Shown here in pieces: positions 24,481 to 32,729 of a stretch of DNA of 64,000 nt (the first letter of the stretch is position 1; each line of letters starts with the position of its first letter). A program made the translations under genes and the position numbers. The notes under the pieces were generated by a model, which did no database searches, was not told the DNA's origin, and was given only the letters and a program-made list of their open reading frames with translations. The stretch lies in NCBI RefSeq assembly GCF_006438785.1, contig NZ_RCZB01000001.1, positions 1 through 64,000 of the forward strand, read 5' to 3'. This DNA is from Rhodanobacter glycinis (GTDB lineage Bacteria > Pseudomonadota > Gammaproteobacteria > Xanthomonadales > Rhodanobacteraceae).

Positions 24481-26181
24481 TCACCGTTGCGGGTCGATCG
24501 TGTCGGTTGGGCCGGCGCCGATGCCGAAGCACAGCCGCCCGTTGCAGCTGTCAGCGGGCCGCAATTGCTGCCGACCATCCGGATTATCTTCGGTCTGGAT
24601 CTTGCGCTTGTGCAGCTCCAGCACCAGTGGCGTCAGTTCGGCGATGCGCGCCTGGATGCGTACCCGTGCGTAATAGTCCAGGTCATCGCGCTTGAGCAAC
24701 CGCTTGAGCTGTTCCATCGCATCAAAGGGGCGGCCGGCATAGTAGCTGGCGTCGGCGAAGGCTTCGCCGGCACGCACACTGTCGCCAGCCTTGTCGCTGG
24801 CGCGGGCGTAGGTGCTGTAGATCTCCGGCTCGCTGGCGTTGTCCAGCAGCGGCCGCAACAGATTCGCGGCCAGGCGGGCCTGATCCTTGTCGCCGTCGGC
24901 GGTGAGAGCCTTGGCGTAGGCGAGCGCCACCGCGCGATTGCGCGGCGACTGCGTATTGAGCGCGCTGTAGATCGTCAACGCGGCAGCATGTTGCCCGGCC
25001 TGCAGTCGGGCATCGGCCAGCGCCAGTCTCAGGATCAGGCTGTCCGGGGCGGACTGCAGCAACGGTTGCAACTGTTCGATGGCCTGGGCGCCACGGCCGC
25101 TGCGGGTGAGGGCCAATGCATAGCCGTAGCGGTTGGCCGGGGTGTCGAAGCCGCGCTGGTTCTGCAAACTGGAACTGTAGTAGATCGTCTGCTTGAGGGC
25201 ATCGCCGGCCAGTACCCGCGTGCGTTCGCGCATCAACGCGTAGGTGTTCGCGCTGCCGGTGCGAGGTGCCAGCAGCAACGTGGTGGGATCTTTCACGAAG
25301 GCGATCGGCGCGGTGCTTCTCTGCCACTGAAGCTTGTCGATGCCGGTGCCGGATGGACGCAATTTCTGCGCAGCGACCAGGGTAGCCGCACGCGCCTTGG
25401 CGTCGCTGATCCGCATGGTGGTTACCGGATGGGTCTGCAGCAGCGCCGGCACGTCCAGTCCACCGGCGCCGGCGCTCATGGCGTCTTCCATGCGCTGGAA
25501 AAAGCCGGCCATCGCATTCGGGTCGAAGCCGGCGTTGGCCAGTGTCTGGATACCGACACGGTCGGCCTCGATCTCGTCCTTGCGGGTGAAGTTGATCGAC
25601 TTTTGCGCGAGCAGGCCCTGGCCGCCGGCCAGTACGGCCATGGGTGCGTCGCCGCTGTGACTGCCGGCGCCGGCGGCAATCGCACCCAGCAGGACCAGGG
25701 CCATCAGCGGCGCGTCCTTCTTGGAATCCTCGAATGCGCGTTGCAGGTGGCTTTGCGTGATGTGGCCGATCTCGTGGGCGATCACGCCGGCCAGCTCGCT
25801 CTCGTTCTGGGTGATCGTCAGCAGCCCGGAATTCACCGCGATGTAGCCGCCGGGTGCGGCGAACGCGTTGATCTCCGGGTCCTTGACGATAAAAAAAGCG
25901 AAATGGTCCTTCGGCTTGTCGCTGCTGGCGACCAGCCGGTACCCGAGGTCGTTGACGTAATCGTCCAGCAGCGGGTCATCGACCACCATGTCCAGCGCAC
26001 GCATCTGGCGCAGCATCGAGGCGCCGTAATCCTGTGCTTCCTGCGGAGAAATCAGCGCATTCGCCGAGCTGCCCAGGTCGGGCAGGCGGACATCGTTCTG
26101 CGCGCCGGCAGGGCAGGCCAGCGCGGTGCTGATCAGCGCCGTCAGCAGACGAGGGAGGAGGCGTCGTGGTGCCATGGTCAT
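24481..26181 (-). CDS. bepA: Periplasmic M48 metalloprotease with TPR tail (BepA/YfgC-like)
   Basis: 566 aa. A cleaved signal peptide (to about residue 27, ALACPAGAQ), then an M48 zinc protease domain: HEIGH at 136-140 and third ligand Glu in DEIEADRVGI. A long C-terminal tetratricopeptide region follows (about 290-530). BepA assists or degrades LptD/BAM outer-membrane assembly intermediates. Length exceeds E. coli BepA (487 aa) through a longer TPR tail. Relatives called YfgC differ only in name. Confidence 0.85.
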   Translation of the reverse strand: MTMAPRRLLPRLLTALISTALACPAGAQNDVRLPDLGSSANALISPQEAQDYGASMLRQMRALDMVVDDPLLDDYVNDLGYRLVASSDKPKDHFAFFIVKDPEINAFAAPGGYIAVNSGLLTITQNESELAGVIAHEIGHITQSHLQRAFEDSKKDAPLMALVLLGAIAAGAGSHSGDAPMAVLAGGQGLLAQKSINFTRKDEIEADRVGIQTLANAGFDPNAMAGFFQRMEDAMSAGAGGLDVPALLQTHPVTTMRISDAKARAATLVAAQKLRPSGTGIDKLQWQRSTAPIAFVKDPTTLLLAPRTGSANTYALMRERTRVLAGDALKQTIYYSSSLQNQRGFDTPANRYGYALALTRSGRGAQAIEQLQPLLQSAPDSLILRLALADARLQAGQHAAALTIYSALNTQSPRNRAVALAYAKALTADGDKDQARLAANLLRPLLDNASEPEIYSTYARASDKAGDSVRAGEAFADASYYAGRPFDAMEQLKRLLKRDDLDYYARVRIQARIAELTPLVLELHKRKIQTEDNPDGRQQLRPADSCNGRLCFGIGAGPTDTIDPQR

Positions 26182-26305
26182 AGGTTGGGCGACAATAGCA
26201 TTGAGACCGTGCTTTACCGCATCGGTTCACGGCGCCGACCGCTTGAGCTGATGGCGGTGCGGCCCCATTTGATCGTGGTCTTTCCCCAAGTTGCGGAGTG
26301 TTGTG

Positions 26306-26569
26306 ATGCCCAAGATCGAGGTCTATTCCACGGCGGTTTGTCCGTACTGCGTGGCGGCCAAGAACCTGCTCAAGTCCAAGGGGCTGGAGTGGAGCGAAGT
26401 GCGCGTCGATACCGACCCGGCACAGCGCGATGCCATGCTGGCGCGCAGTGGCGGGCGACGCACGGTGCCGCAGATTTTCGTCAACGACCAGCTGGTGGGT
26501 GGCTACGACGATCTGGTCGCGGCCGATCGCAGCGGCAAGCTGGCGCAACTGCTGGAGAACATCGCATGA
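26306..26569 (+). CDS. grxC: Glutaredoxin 3
   Basis: 87 aa. A small thioredoxin-fold GSH-dependent reductase with the active site CPYC at residues 12-15 (TAVCPYCVAAKNLL), the cis-Pro segment RTVPQIFVNDQ and the GGYDD turn. GGAG precedes the ATG; the open frame extends to 26291 without a better start. It overlaps the next gene by 4 nt (ATGA). Confidence 0.93.
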   Translation: MPKIEVYSTAVCPYCVAAKNLLKSKGLEWSEVRVDTDPAQRDAMLARSGGRRTVPQIFVNDQLVGGYDDLVAADRSGKLAQLLENIA

Positions 26570-26946
26570 GCGACAAGCTCGCCGAATTCAGCGCGTTCCG
26601 CCAGCGCATGAACGAGCGCATCCTGGCCGAGGACAATCAGGTCGTGCGTCGCTTCTTTGCGCTCGACACACAGACCTACAAGGCTGGTGCGCTGGACGTG
26701 AAGACCAAGGAGATGCTCGGCCTGGTCGCCTCGCTGGTGCTGCGTTGTGACGACTGCATCAGCTACCACGTGGCCCAGTGCAAGGAAGCCGGGGTCGAGC
26801 GAGATGCGTTTTTCGAGGTGTTCAGCGTGGGTCTGGTGGTGGGCGGGTCGATCGTGATCCCGCACCTGCGCCGCGCGGTGGATCTGCTCGACCAGCTTGA
26901 GTCCGATAGCGGCATCGCTACGGCCGCCTGCGCCGACCACGCCTGA
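26566..26946 (+). CDS. Carboxymuconolactone decarboxylase-family protein (AhpD-like)
   Basis: 126 aa, all-helical. The CxxC-type motif RCDDCISYHVAQCKEAGV (about residues 62-80) is that of AhpD-like peroxidase partners, which use a Cys pair and a His. Translationally coupled to the glutaredoxin (ATGA overlap), so a thiol-redox role is more likely than aromatic ring cleavage. The start shares bases with the grxC stop. A hairpin 15 bp downstream may end the transcript. Confidence 0.85.
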   Translation: MSDKLAEFSAFRQRMNERILAEDNQVVRRFFALDTQTYKAGALDVKTKEMLGLVASLVLRCDDCISYHVAQCKEAGVERDAFFEVFSVGLVVGGSIVIPHLRRAVDLLDQLESDSGIATAACADHA

Positions 26947-26961
26947 TTCCGCGCGTCAGTG

Positions 26962-26985
26962 GCTGACCCGGATGGCCGGGTCAGC
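26962..26985. terminator. GC-rich hairpin after the grxC operon
   Basis: A perfect 10-bp inverted repeat, GCTGACCCGG / CCGGGTCAGC, with a 4-nt loop, starts 15 bp after the stop codon. There is no T-run, so it is at best a weak intrinsic terminator or a 3'-end protecting stem. The rest of the 212-bp gap shows no gene. Confidence 0.45.
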
Positions 26986-27158
26986 GCACGATCGTCTGCG
27001 GCTTTCTGCAACGCTGCGTGCGAGTATTTTCAACGCGTTGCGGGGGACGCGCCCTGTTCGCGTGATGCCATATCGGCGATAATCAGCAGGTTTCAGCACG
27101 TGCCCGTTCCCCCGTTGGCATGTACTGCTCGCCAGTTTCCGTTTCAAGGAGTTTCCCC

Positions 27159-28172
27159 ATGAGCAAGACAATTGCCGTGATCCCGGGCGATGGCATCGGC
27201 CCGGAGATCATGACTGCCACGCTGCGCGTGCTCGACGCGCTGGATTGCGGCCTGAGCTACGATTTCGTCGACGCCGGCATGGTCGCGCTGGAGAAGCACG
27301 GCGACCTGCTGCCGAAGGCCACGCTGGACAAGATCGCCGAGCACAGGGTGGCGCTGAAAGGCCCGCTGACCACGCCGATCGGTGACGGCTTCACCTCGGT
27401 TAACGTGACCCTGCGCCGCCATTTCGACCTGTACGCGAACGTGCGCCCGGCGCTGAGCTTCCCCGGCACCAAGTCGCGCTACGAGAACATCGACATCATC
27501 ACCGTGCGCGAGAACACCGAGGGTGCCTACCGCTCCGAGGGGCAGACCCTGTCTGCCGACGGCGAGATCGCCGAATCGGTCGCGCGCAACACGCGCAAGG
27601 GCAGCACACGCATCGTGCGCTACGCGTTCGAACTGGCGGTGAAGAAGGGCCGCAAGAAGGTCACCGCGGTGCACAAGGCGAACATCCTGAAGACCAGCTC
27701 GGGCCTGTTCCTCAACGTGGCGCGCGAGATCGCGAAGGAATACCCGCAGATCGAGTTCAACGAGATGATCGTGGACAACACCTGCATGCAGCTGGTGATG
27801 AAACCCGAGCAGTTCGACGTGATCGTCACCACCAACCTGTTCGGCGACATCTTGTCCGACCTTTGTGCGGGCCTGGTCGGCGGCCTCGGTCTGGCACCGG
27901 GCGACAACATCGGCGAGCACGCGGCGATCTTCGAGGCGGTGCACGGCTCGGCGCCGGACATCGCCGGCAAGGGCATCGCCAACCCGTGCGCGCTGCTGCT
28001 GGCGGCGGCCGACATGCTCGACTACCTGGACATGGTGGCCAAGGGCGACCGGTTGCGCCAGGCGATCCGCGACACCATGACGAACGACCGTGACAGCGTG
28101 ACGCCGGACCTGGGCGGCAAGGGCAGCACCAGCAGCTTCGCCGACGCGATCGTGAAACGCCTCGCGGCCTGA
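27159..28172 (+). CDS. NAD-dependent isocitrate dehydrogenase
   Basis: 337 aa, beta-decarboxylating dehydrogenase family. Seen: VIPGDGIGPEIM, the substrate loop ITVRENTEGAYRSEGQ, VHKANILKTSSGLF, the catalytic/metal DLCAGLVGGLGLAPGDNIG and AVHGSAPDIAGKGIANP. The short form and LTTPIGDGFTSVNVTLRR segment match the NAD-type isocitrate dehydrogenases of Xanthomonadales and not Icd (NADP). Homoisocitrate or isopropylmalate dehydrogenases are relatives, but no lysine or leucine genes are near. AAGGAG lies 7 nt before the ATG. Confidence 0.88.
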   Translation: MSKTIAVIPGDGIGPEIMTATLRVLDALDCGLSYDFVDAGMVALEKHGDLLPKATLDKIAEHRVALKGPLTTPIGDGFTSVNVTLRRHFDLYANVRPALSFPGTKSRYENIDIITVRENTEGAYRSEGQTLSADGEIAESVARNTRKGSTRIVRYAFELAVKKGRKKVTAVHKANILKTSSGLFLNVAREIAKEYPQIEFNEMIVDNTCMQLVMKPEQFDVIVTTNLFGDILSDLCAGLVGGLGLAPGDNIGEHAAIFEAVHGSAPDIAGKGIANPCALLLAAADMLDYLDMVAKGDRLRQAIRDTMTNDRDSVTPDLGGKGSTSSFADAIVKRLAA

Positions 28173-28201
28173 TCCGGGCACGCCCGGCTACTCGCATCAA
28201 G

Positions 28202-28226
28202 GCCGCGGTCGCCCCGCGGCTTTTTT
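28202..28226 (+). terminator. Intrinsic terminator of the isocitrate dehydrogenase gene
   Basis: GCCGCGG and CCGCGGC form a perfect 7-bp stem with a 5-nt loop, followed by six T residues, 29 bp after the stop codon: a canonical factor-independent terminator on the plus strand. Confidence 0.88.
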
Positions 28227-28291
28227 GTTGGATCGCGCCGGCCGAGCGGCTAGGCTTTCGGACTGAGCCACGCGACCGCCGGAATTCGTCG

Positions 28292-29464
28292 ATGCCATCA
28301 CAGGTGATTCCCAACCAGGCCTACGCGCTCTGGGTATTCGTCTACATCGCCGCTGCCGTGCAGGCGGCGTTGCTGGCGCTGGCGCTGTGGCGGCGGCCGG
28401 TCAACACCGAGGCAAACCGGGTGCTGGCGGTGTGGGTCGCGCTGACCGGCATGGATCTGCTGGTCAAGGCGGTGTACTGGAACTCGCTGTCGCCGGAGTG
28501 GTTCAGGGCGTACCGTTTCGTCGCGCTGTTTCCGTTCCTCTACGGCAGCCTGTTCTACGTCTACGTGCGTGCGCTGATCGAGACCCGCGCCTTTCGCTTG
28601 CGCGACGGCGTGCACCTGCTCGGCTTCGGCGTGATGCTGGCGCTGAATGCGCATGTGCTGCTGATGAGCGACCAGCAGATGCAGGCGTTGTCCGCGCGCT
28701 GGGTGGCAGGCGAAAAGACCATCGGTTCGTGGTTCGACGTTCCCTTGTTCGTCTACAGCCTCTCGTACGTGGCGGCGGCGCTGGTGCGCGTGCACCGCTA
28801 CCGCCGCCGGTTGCGCGAGCGGCGCTCGGATGCCGAGCGCATGTCGCTGCGCTGGATCGACGTGATGGCGGCTTGCCAGGTCGTCATCTGGATCATCGCC
28901 ACCACGCAATGGCTGGCGACGCTGCCGGGCATCGACTACCGCCTGCTGTTCGGCGCGGTCGCCGCGTGGGTGTGCGTGGTCGGCTGGCTCAGCCTGAACC
29001 AGCCGCCGGTGGCGAGCGAGCCAACCGCGGTTGCCGGGGAGGAGGCGCCGCCGGACACGACGGACCCCGACGATGCGCGCTTCCCTGCGGTGGAGGCGCG
29101 TCTGGCGCAACTGATGGGTGGCGACGAGGCGCTCTATCGCGAGCCGGCACTCACCATCGGGCAGGTGGCGAAGCGCAGCGGCTATCCCGAGTACCTGGTG
29201 TCGGCGGTGATCAACCGGCGCTTCGGCGGCACGTTCTGGGACTACATCAATCGCCTGCGAGTCGAGGCGGTGCGTGTGCGCCTGGTCGATCGCGACGACG
29301 CGCGCACCATTCTCGACATCGCCTACGACTGCGGCTTCACTTCCAAGTCCACCTTCAATGCCGCGTTCAAGCGCCAGGTGGGCGAGACGCCGAGCAACTA
29401 TCGCAAGCGCCAAGGCCAAGGCGAAACAGTCACGGAGCCGACCGGCGATGCAGCGCGGCGATGA
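28292..29464 (+). CDS. Membrane-anchored AraC-family regulator
   Basis: 390 aa. The first ~235 residues carry about seven hydrophobic segments (for example WVFVYIAAAVQAALLALAL and VALFPFLYGSLFYVYV); the C-terminal ~100 residues are an AraC HTH domain with TIGQVAKRSGYPEYLVSAVI and ILDIAYDCGFTSKSTFNAAF. This 7TM-AraC fusion is a known architecture that may sense a ligand at the membrane. The last 35 nt overlap the end of the convergent serine hydrolase gene, which is its likely target or functional partner. Confidence 0.85.
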   Translation: MPSQVIPNQAYALWVFVYIAAAVQAALLALALWRRPVNTEANRVLAVWVALTGMDLLVKAVYWNSLSPEWFRAYRFVALFPFLYGSLFYVYVRALIETRAFRLRDGVHLLGFGVMLALNAHVLLMSDQQMQALSARWVAGEKTIGSWFDVPLFVYSLSYVAAALVRVHRYRRRLRERRSDAERMSLRWIDVMAACQVVIWIIATTQWLATLPGIDYRLLFGAVAAWVCVVGWLSLNQPPVASEPTAVAGEEAPPDTTDPDDARFPAVEARLAQLMGGDEALYREPALTIGQVAKRSGYPEYLVSAVINRRFGGTFWDYINRLRVEAVRVRLVDRDDARTILDIAYDCGFTSKSTFNAAFKRQVGETPSNYRKRQGQGETVTEPTGDAARR

Positions 29465-30818
29465 TCGCGGCGACCATGTCTTCCGTGCCGGTGCCGTAGT
29501 CGATCGAGATGCCCATGCGCACCACCACCAGCCGTTCCGACGGCACGATCACCAGATACTGCCCGAGCGCGCCGCGCCCGTAATACATGTCCTTCGGCAA
29601 TCGCGGCATGCCCCACGGGGCATTCCATACCGGCACGCTGCCCTCGCTCACCAGGTTGGTCCAGAAGCCGGCGCCGTAACCGGTTTTCAAGGTTTGCGAA
29701 TGGCTGTACGCAACCCAGCCTTCGGGCAGGATGCGCCGTCCGTCGACCACGCCGTCGTCCAGATAGAGCTGGCCGAAGCGGGCAAAGTCGCGGGCCGAGG
29801 CGTAGACATTGCTCGATCCGACCGGCGTACCGGTGGCGTCGGTTTCGATCACCGCGCTGCGCATGCCCAGCGGCGCGAACAGTTCGCGCCGCACGAAGCG
29901 CCCGGCATCGACCGCGCTGCCGCCGGCGGCGTCGCGGACCAGCCGCGAGAGCAGCACGTAGCCGAGGTTGCTGTAGCCCCAGGCGGTGCCGGGCGGATGG
30001 GCCAGCGGCGTCCGCGCCGCATAGCCTGCCATGTCGCGTTCGAGGAACAGCATGCGGGTCATCGGGCTGAGCGCGCCGTCGGTCTCGTCGAACGGCAGGC
30101 CGCTGTTCATGCGCAACAGCTGGTCGACGGTGACGGCGTGGTGCGGGTCCGCCGGCGAGCGCCAGGCGGCGATCGGTGCGGGCTGGTCCAGCTGCAGCTT
30201 GCCCTCGCGTACGAGGATGCCGATCAGGGCATTGATCACCGACTTCGTCAGCGAGTGGGCCCAGATGGGTGTGTCCGGCCCGTAGCCCGCGGCGTAGCGT
30301 TCTGCGATCAGTTTGCCGTCGTGCACCACCACCACGGCCTTGGTTAGCCGTGGGTGGGCCGGGTCGGGTTCGGCGAAGGCCTGATCCAGTGCCCGGCGGA
30401 TCGTCGGGTCGCTCGGTTCGACCATGCTCGCCGGCCAGGTGCTGGCGATCGGGGCAGGCTCGAAGCCGGCCGCCTCGGGTACGGCGCCACCGCCGTGCAC
30501 GAGCAGGCAGCCGAGGCCTTCGCGGTAGACCGCCCGCGCGGTGAAATCGCCGAATACCGAGGTGCGCACTTCGCGCATGGCGTGGTCCACCTCGTAATGG
30601 ATCGCCCAGCCGATGCCGCGCATCAGCGGCAGCTGCTCCTCTTGGAATATCTGCTGCGGATCGACGTGCGAAACGAACGTCGCCGCGCACAGCGAGTGGC
30701 TGACCGAGCCGGTGGCGGTGCGGAACAGATCCTTGCCGGCGGTGCCGATCCAGAGGGCGGCGGCAAGCAGGAAGACGAGCAGGGTGACGAGGGTGATTTT
30801 CAGGAGACGCAAAGCCAT
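29430..30818 (-). CDS. Serine hydrolase (class C beta-lactamase/esterase fold)
   Basis: 462 aa with one N-terminal membrane/signal segment (about 6-24). A beta-lactamase-fold domain (about 150-440) has nucleophile Ser189 and Lys192 in HSLTKSV (SxxK) and a WGYSNLGYVL motif (YxN). Family members include esterases and peptidases as well as beta-lactamases, and the N-terminal ~130 residues are not typical of AmpC. The ATG at 30818 is chosen because the preceding frame adds only Arg-rich residues. Its 3' end overlaps the convergent AraC gene. Confidence 0.82.
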   Translation of the reverse strand: MALRLLKITLVTLLVFLLAAALWIGTAGKDLFRTATGSVSHSLCAATFVSHVDPQQIFQEEQLPLMRGIGWAIHYEVDHAMREVRTSVFGDFTARAVYREGLGCLLVHGGGAVPEAAGFEPAPIASTWPASMVEPSDPTIRRALDQAFAEPDPAHPRLTKAVVVVHDGKLIAERYAAGYGPDTPIWAHSLTKSVINALIGILVREGKLQLDQPAPIAAWRSPADPHHAVTVDQLLRMNSGLPFDETDGALSPMTRMLFLERDMAGYAARTPLAHPPGTAWGYSNLGYVLLSRLVRDAAGGSAVDAGRFVRRELFAPLGMRSAVIETDATGTPVGSSNVYASARDFARFGQLYLDDGVVDGRRILPEGWVAYSHSQTLKTGYGAGFWTNLVSEGSVPVWNAPWGMPRLPKDMYYGRGALGQYLVIVPSERLVVVRMGISIDYGTGTEDMVAAIIAALHRRSAP

Positions 30819-30942
30819 GGCGGTCCGCCGGGTCGGTTGTCGGGGCGGCCAGCATGGGGAACGCGGGGGCGGCGATCGTCCGATCCGGCGGAATCGTACG
30901 GCGCCGACGCGTCGTACGGGTGCGATCCAGCCGGTCCGGACG

Positions 30943-31263
30943 TCAGTCCAGCGAACAGCCGCCATCGGCGCAGCCGTTGAACTCGCGTTCGACGCGGCGG
31001 CGCAATGCGGGAATTCGCAGCAACGGCAACAGTGGCCAGTAGACCGGGATCCGCCGGCACAGCAGGGTGAGCCCGGCTGCGCCGCGCAGTGTCGTACCGT
31101 GGTGCAGATCTTGCACCACGACTTCGCCCAGGTGCAGCGAACCCACGGGCGAGACGCCCGTGGAATCCTCGAAACGGCCCAGCCAGTCGAGCCGGCGATG
31201 CCACCGCGCGTAGCGTGCGCATTTCGCGCAGTCCGGATGGCGGTACAGCCTGATCGTGGCCAT
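30943..31263 (-). CDS. Small thioredoxin-fold (DCC/glutaredoxin-like) protein
   Basis: 106 aa. The start MATIRLYRHPDCAKCARYAR has a CxxC redox motif (residues 12-15) in a beta-strand-helix context typical of thiol-disulfide oxidoreductase-like (DCC) proteins. The Arg-rich C-terminus ends CADGGCSLD. Function unassigned. It lies 12 bp after an AhpD-like gene that is itself near an ECF sigma factor, so a redox role in that regulon is possible. Confidence 0.6.
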   Translation of the reverse strand: MATIRLYRHPDCAKCARYARWHRRLDWLGRFEDSTGVSPVGSLHLGEVVVQDLHHGTTLRGAAGLTLLCRRIPVYWPLLPLLRIPALRRRVEREFNGCADGGCSLD

Positions 31264-31275
31264 GGCGGCGGCCGC

Positions 31276-31731
31276 TCAGTGCTTGCCTGGCTTGTAGTGG
31301 CCGGGCTGCGCGCGCGAAGGGATGGCGATGCGGTTCCAGCCGTTGATCACGATCACCACCATGTTGAGGTCGACCAGCTCTTCCTCGCTGAACTGGGCGC
31401 GGGCCTCCTCGTAGACCTCGTCCGGCACGCCGTGGACCGGATCGAGCCGGGTCACCGCCTCGCACCAGGCCAGCGCGGCGCGTTCGCGCGCGTTGTAGAA
31501 CGGCGCCTCGCGCCAGGCCTGCAGCACGTACAGGCGCTGCTCGGTCTCACCGGCGGCGCGGGCGTCCTTGCTGTGCATGTCCAGGCAATAGGCACAGCCA
31601 TTGAGCTGCGAGGCACGCATCTGCACCAGTTCGATCAGGCTCTGTTCGAGGCCGCAGCCCCTGATGTAGTCGCCAAGGGCGAGCAGCGGTTTCAGGGCGT
31701 CAGGGCGTTTGTTGGCATTGAAACGGGGCAT
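31276..31731 (-). CDS. AhpD-like carboxymuconolactone decarboxylase-family protein
   Basis: 151 aa, all-helical. LNGCAYCLDMHSKDARAAGE carries the CxxC-x3-H motif of AhpD-type peroxidase partners (about residues 45-60). GGAG precedes the ATG. It lies 35 bp downstream of the ECF41-type sigma factor on the same strand. ECF41 factors are typically found with such COE (carboxymuconolactone decarboxylase, oxidoreductase or epimerase) genes, which they control. Confidence 0.88.
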   Translation of the reverse strand: MPRFNANKRPDALKPLLALGDYIRGCGLEQSLIELVQMRASQLNGCAYCLDMHSKDARAAGETEQRLYVLQAWREAPFYNARERAALAWCEAVTRLDPVHGVPDEVYEEARAQFSEEELVDLNMVVIVINGWNRIAIPSRAQPGHYKPGKH

Positions 31732-31766
31732 GGGATTCTCCGTGGGGTCGTCGGCCGGGTGGCCGT

Positions 31767-32672
31767 TCAGTGCAAGGACGCGGGCGGCGTCGATTTCGTG
31801 ACAGCCGCCAGCCGGGCGAGCTTGCCGGGGTGGCGCAGGGCGTGCACCGCGGTGATGCGCTCGCCGTCGTCGTCGATCCAGCTGGTCGAGATCAGTGTGT
31901 CGCCGTGCCAGCCGAACAGCGCGGGCGTGCCGTTGAGCTGGCGGATCTCGTGGCGCACGCCGCCGTACCGCTGCTGCTGCAGCGCAATCTGCATGTACAA
32001 CCGGGCCAGCCGCTCGGCGCCGTGCAACGGGTGCAGGGTGGCCCGTGCCAGGCCACCGCCGTCGGAAACGCTCATGGCGTCTTCGGCAAACAGGGCGCGC
32101 AGCGTGGGCATGTCAGGCTGTTGCAGCGCCTGCATGAAGCGTTCGAGCAGACGCCGCTGGGTGTCGATGTTCGGCATCGCCTGACGCGGTCGATCCTCGC
32201 GCAGCCGCTGCTTCGCCCGGTGCACGCGCTGGCGGCAGGCGTCCTCGCTGATATCGAGCATCGCGGCCGTCTCGGCATGGCTGTAGTCGAACACCTCGCG
32301 CAGCAGGAAGGCGGCGCGTTCCTCGGCACTGAGCCGCTCCAGCAGCAACAGGAAGGTGAGGGTCAGGCTTTCGGCGCGTTCCATCTGCGCCTCCGGCTGC
32401 TCGGCGTCGGCAATCAGCGGCTCGGGCAGCCATGGCCCGGGGTAGTGCGCGCGTTCGGTCTTGGCACGGCGCAGCCGATCCAGTGACAGTCGGGTGGTCA
32501 CGGTGACCAGCCAGGCCTCCGGGTCATCCAGCGCAGCGATGTCCTGTGCATGCCAGCGCAGCCAGGCGTCGTGCAGCACATCCTCGGCGTCACTCGGCGT
32601 GCCGAGCATGCGATAGGCCAGCCCGAACAGACGCGATCGGTGCTGCTGGAACAGGGTGGTTTGCGGATCCAT
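31767..32672 (-). CDS. ECF41-type RNA polymerase sigma factor (SigJ-like)
   Basis: 301 aa. Sigma region 2 is at the N-terminus (LFGLAYRMLGTPSDAEDVLH), region 4 follows (FDYSHAETAAMLDISEDACR), then a C-terminal SnoaL/NTF2-like domain of about 110 residues (GLARATLHPLHGAERLARLY). This extension is the ECF41 signature and modulates activity in the absence of an anti-sigma factor. The ATG at 32672 has GGAG 7 nt upstream. The downstream AhpD-like and DCC-like genes are probable targets. Confidence 0.9.
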   Translation of the reverse strand: MDPQTTLFQQHRSRLFGLAYRMLGTPSDAEDVLHDAWLRWHAQDIAALDDPEAWLVTVTTRLSLDRLRRAKTERAHYPGPWLPEPLIADAEQPEAQMERAESLTLTFLLLLERLSAEERAAFLLREVFDYSHAETAAMLDISEDACRQRVHRAKQRLREDRPRQAMPNIDTQRRLLERFMQALQQPDMPTLRALFAEDAMSVSDGGGLARATLHPLHGAERLARLYMQIALQQQRYGGVRHEIRQLNGTPALFGWHGDTLISTSWIDDDGERITAVHALRHPGKLARLAAVTKSTPPASLH

Positions 32673-32729
32673 GGCGTTCTCCGACGAGGTACGCATCAAG
32701 GACGCACGCGGATCACGCAATGTGACCGC

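Noticed and set aside
24445..26565. Plus-strand frame running into the AhpD-like gene
   Set aside because: Only the last 126 codons (26566-26946) are real. The rest is antisense of the M48 protease and part of grxC in another frame.
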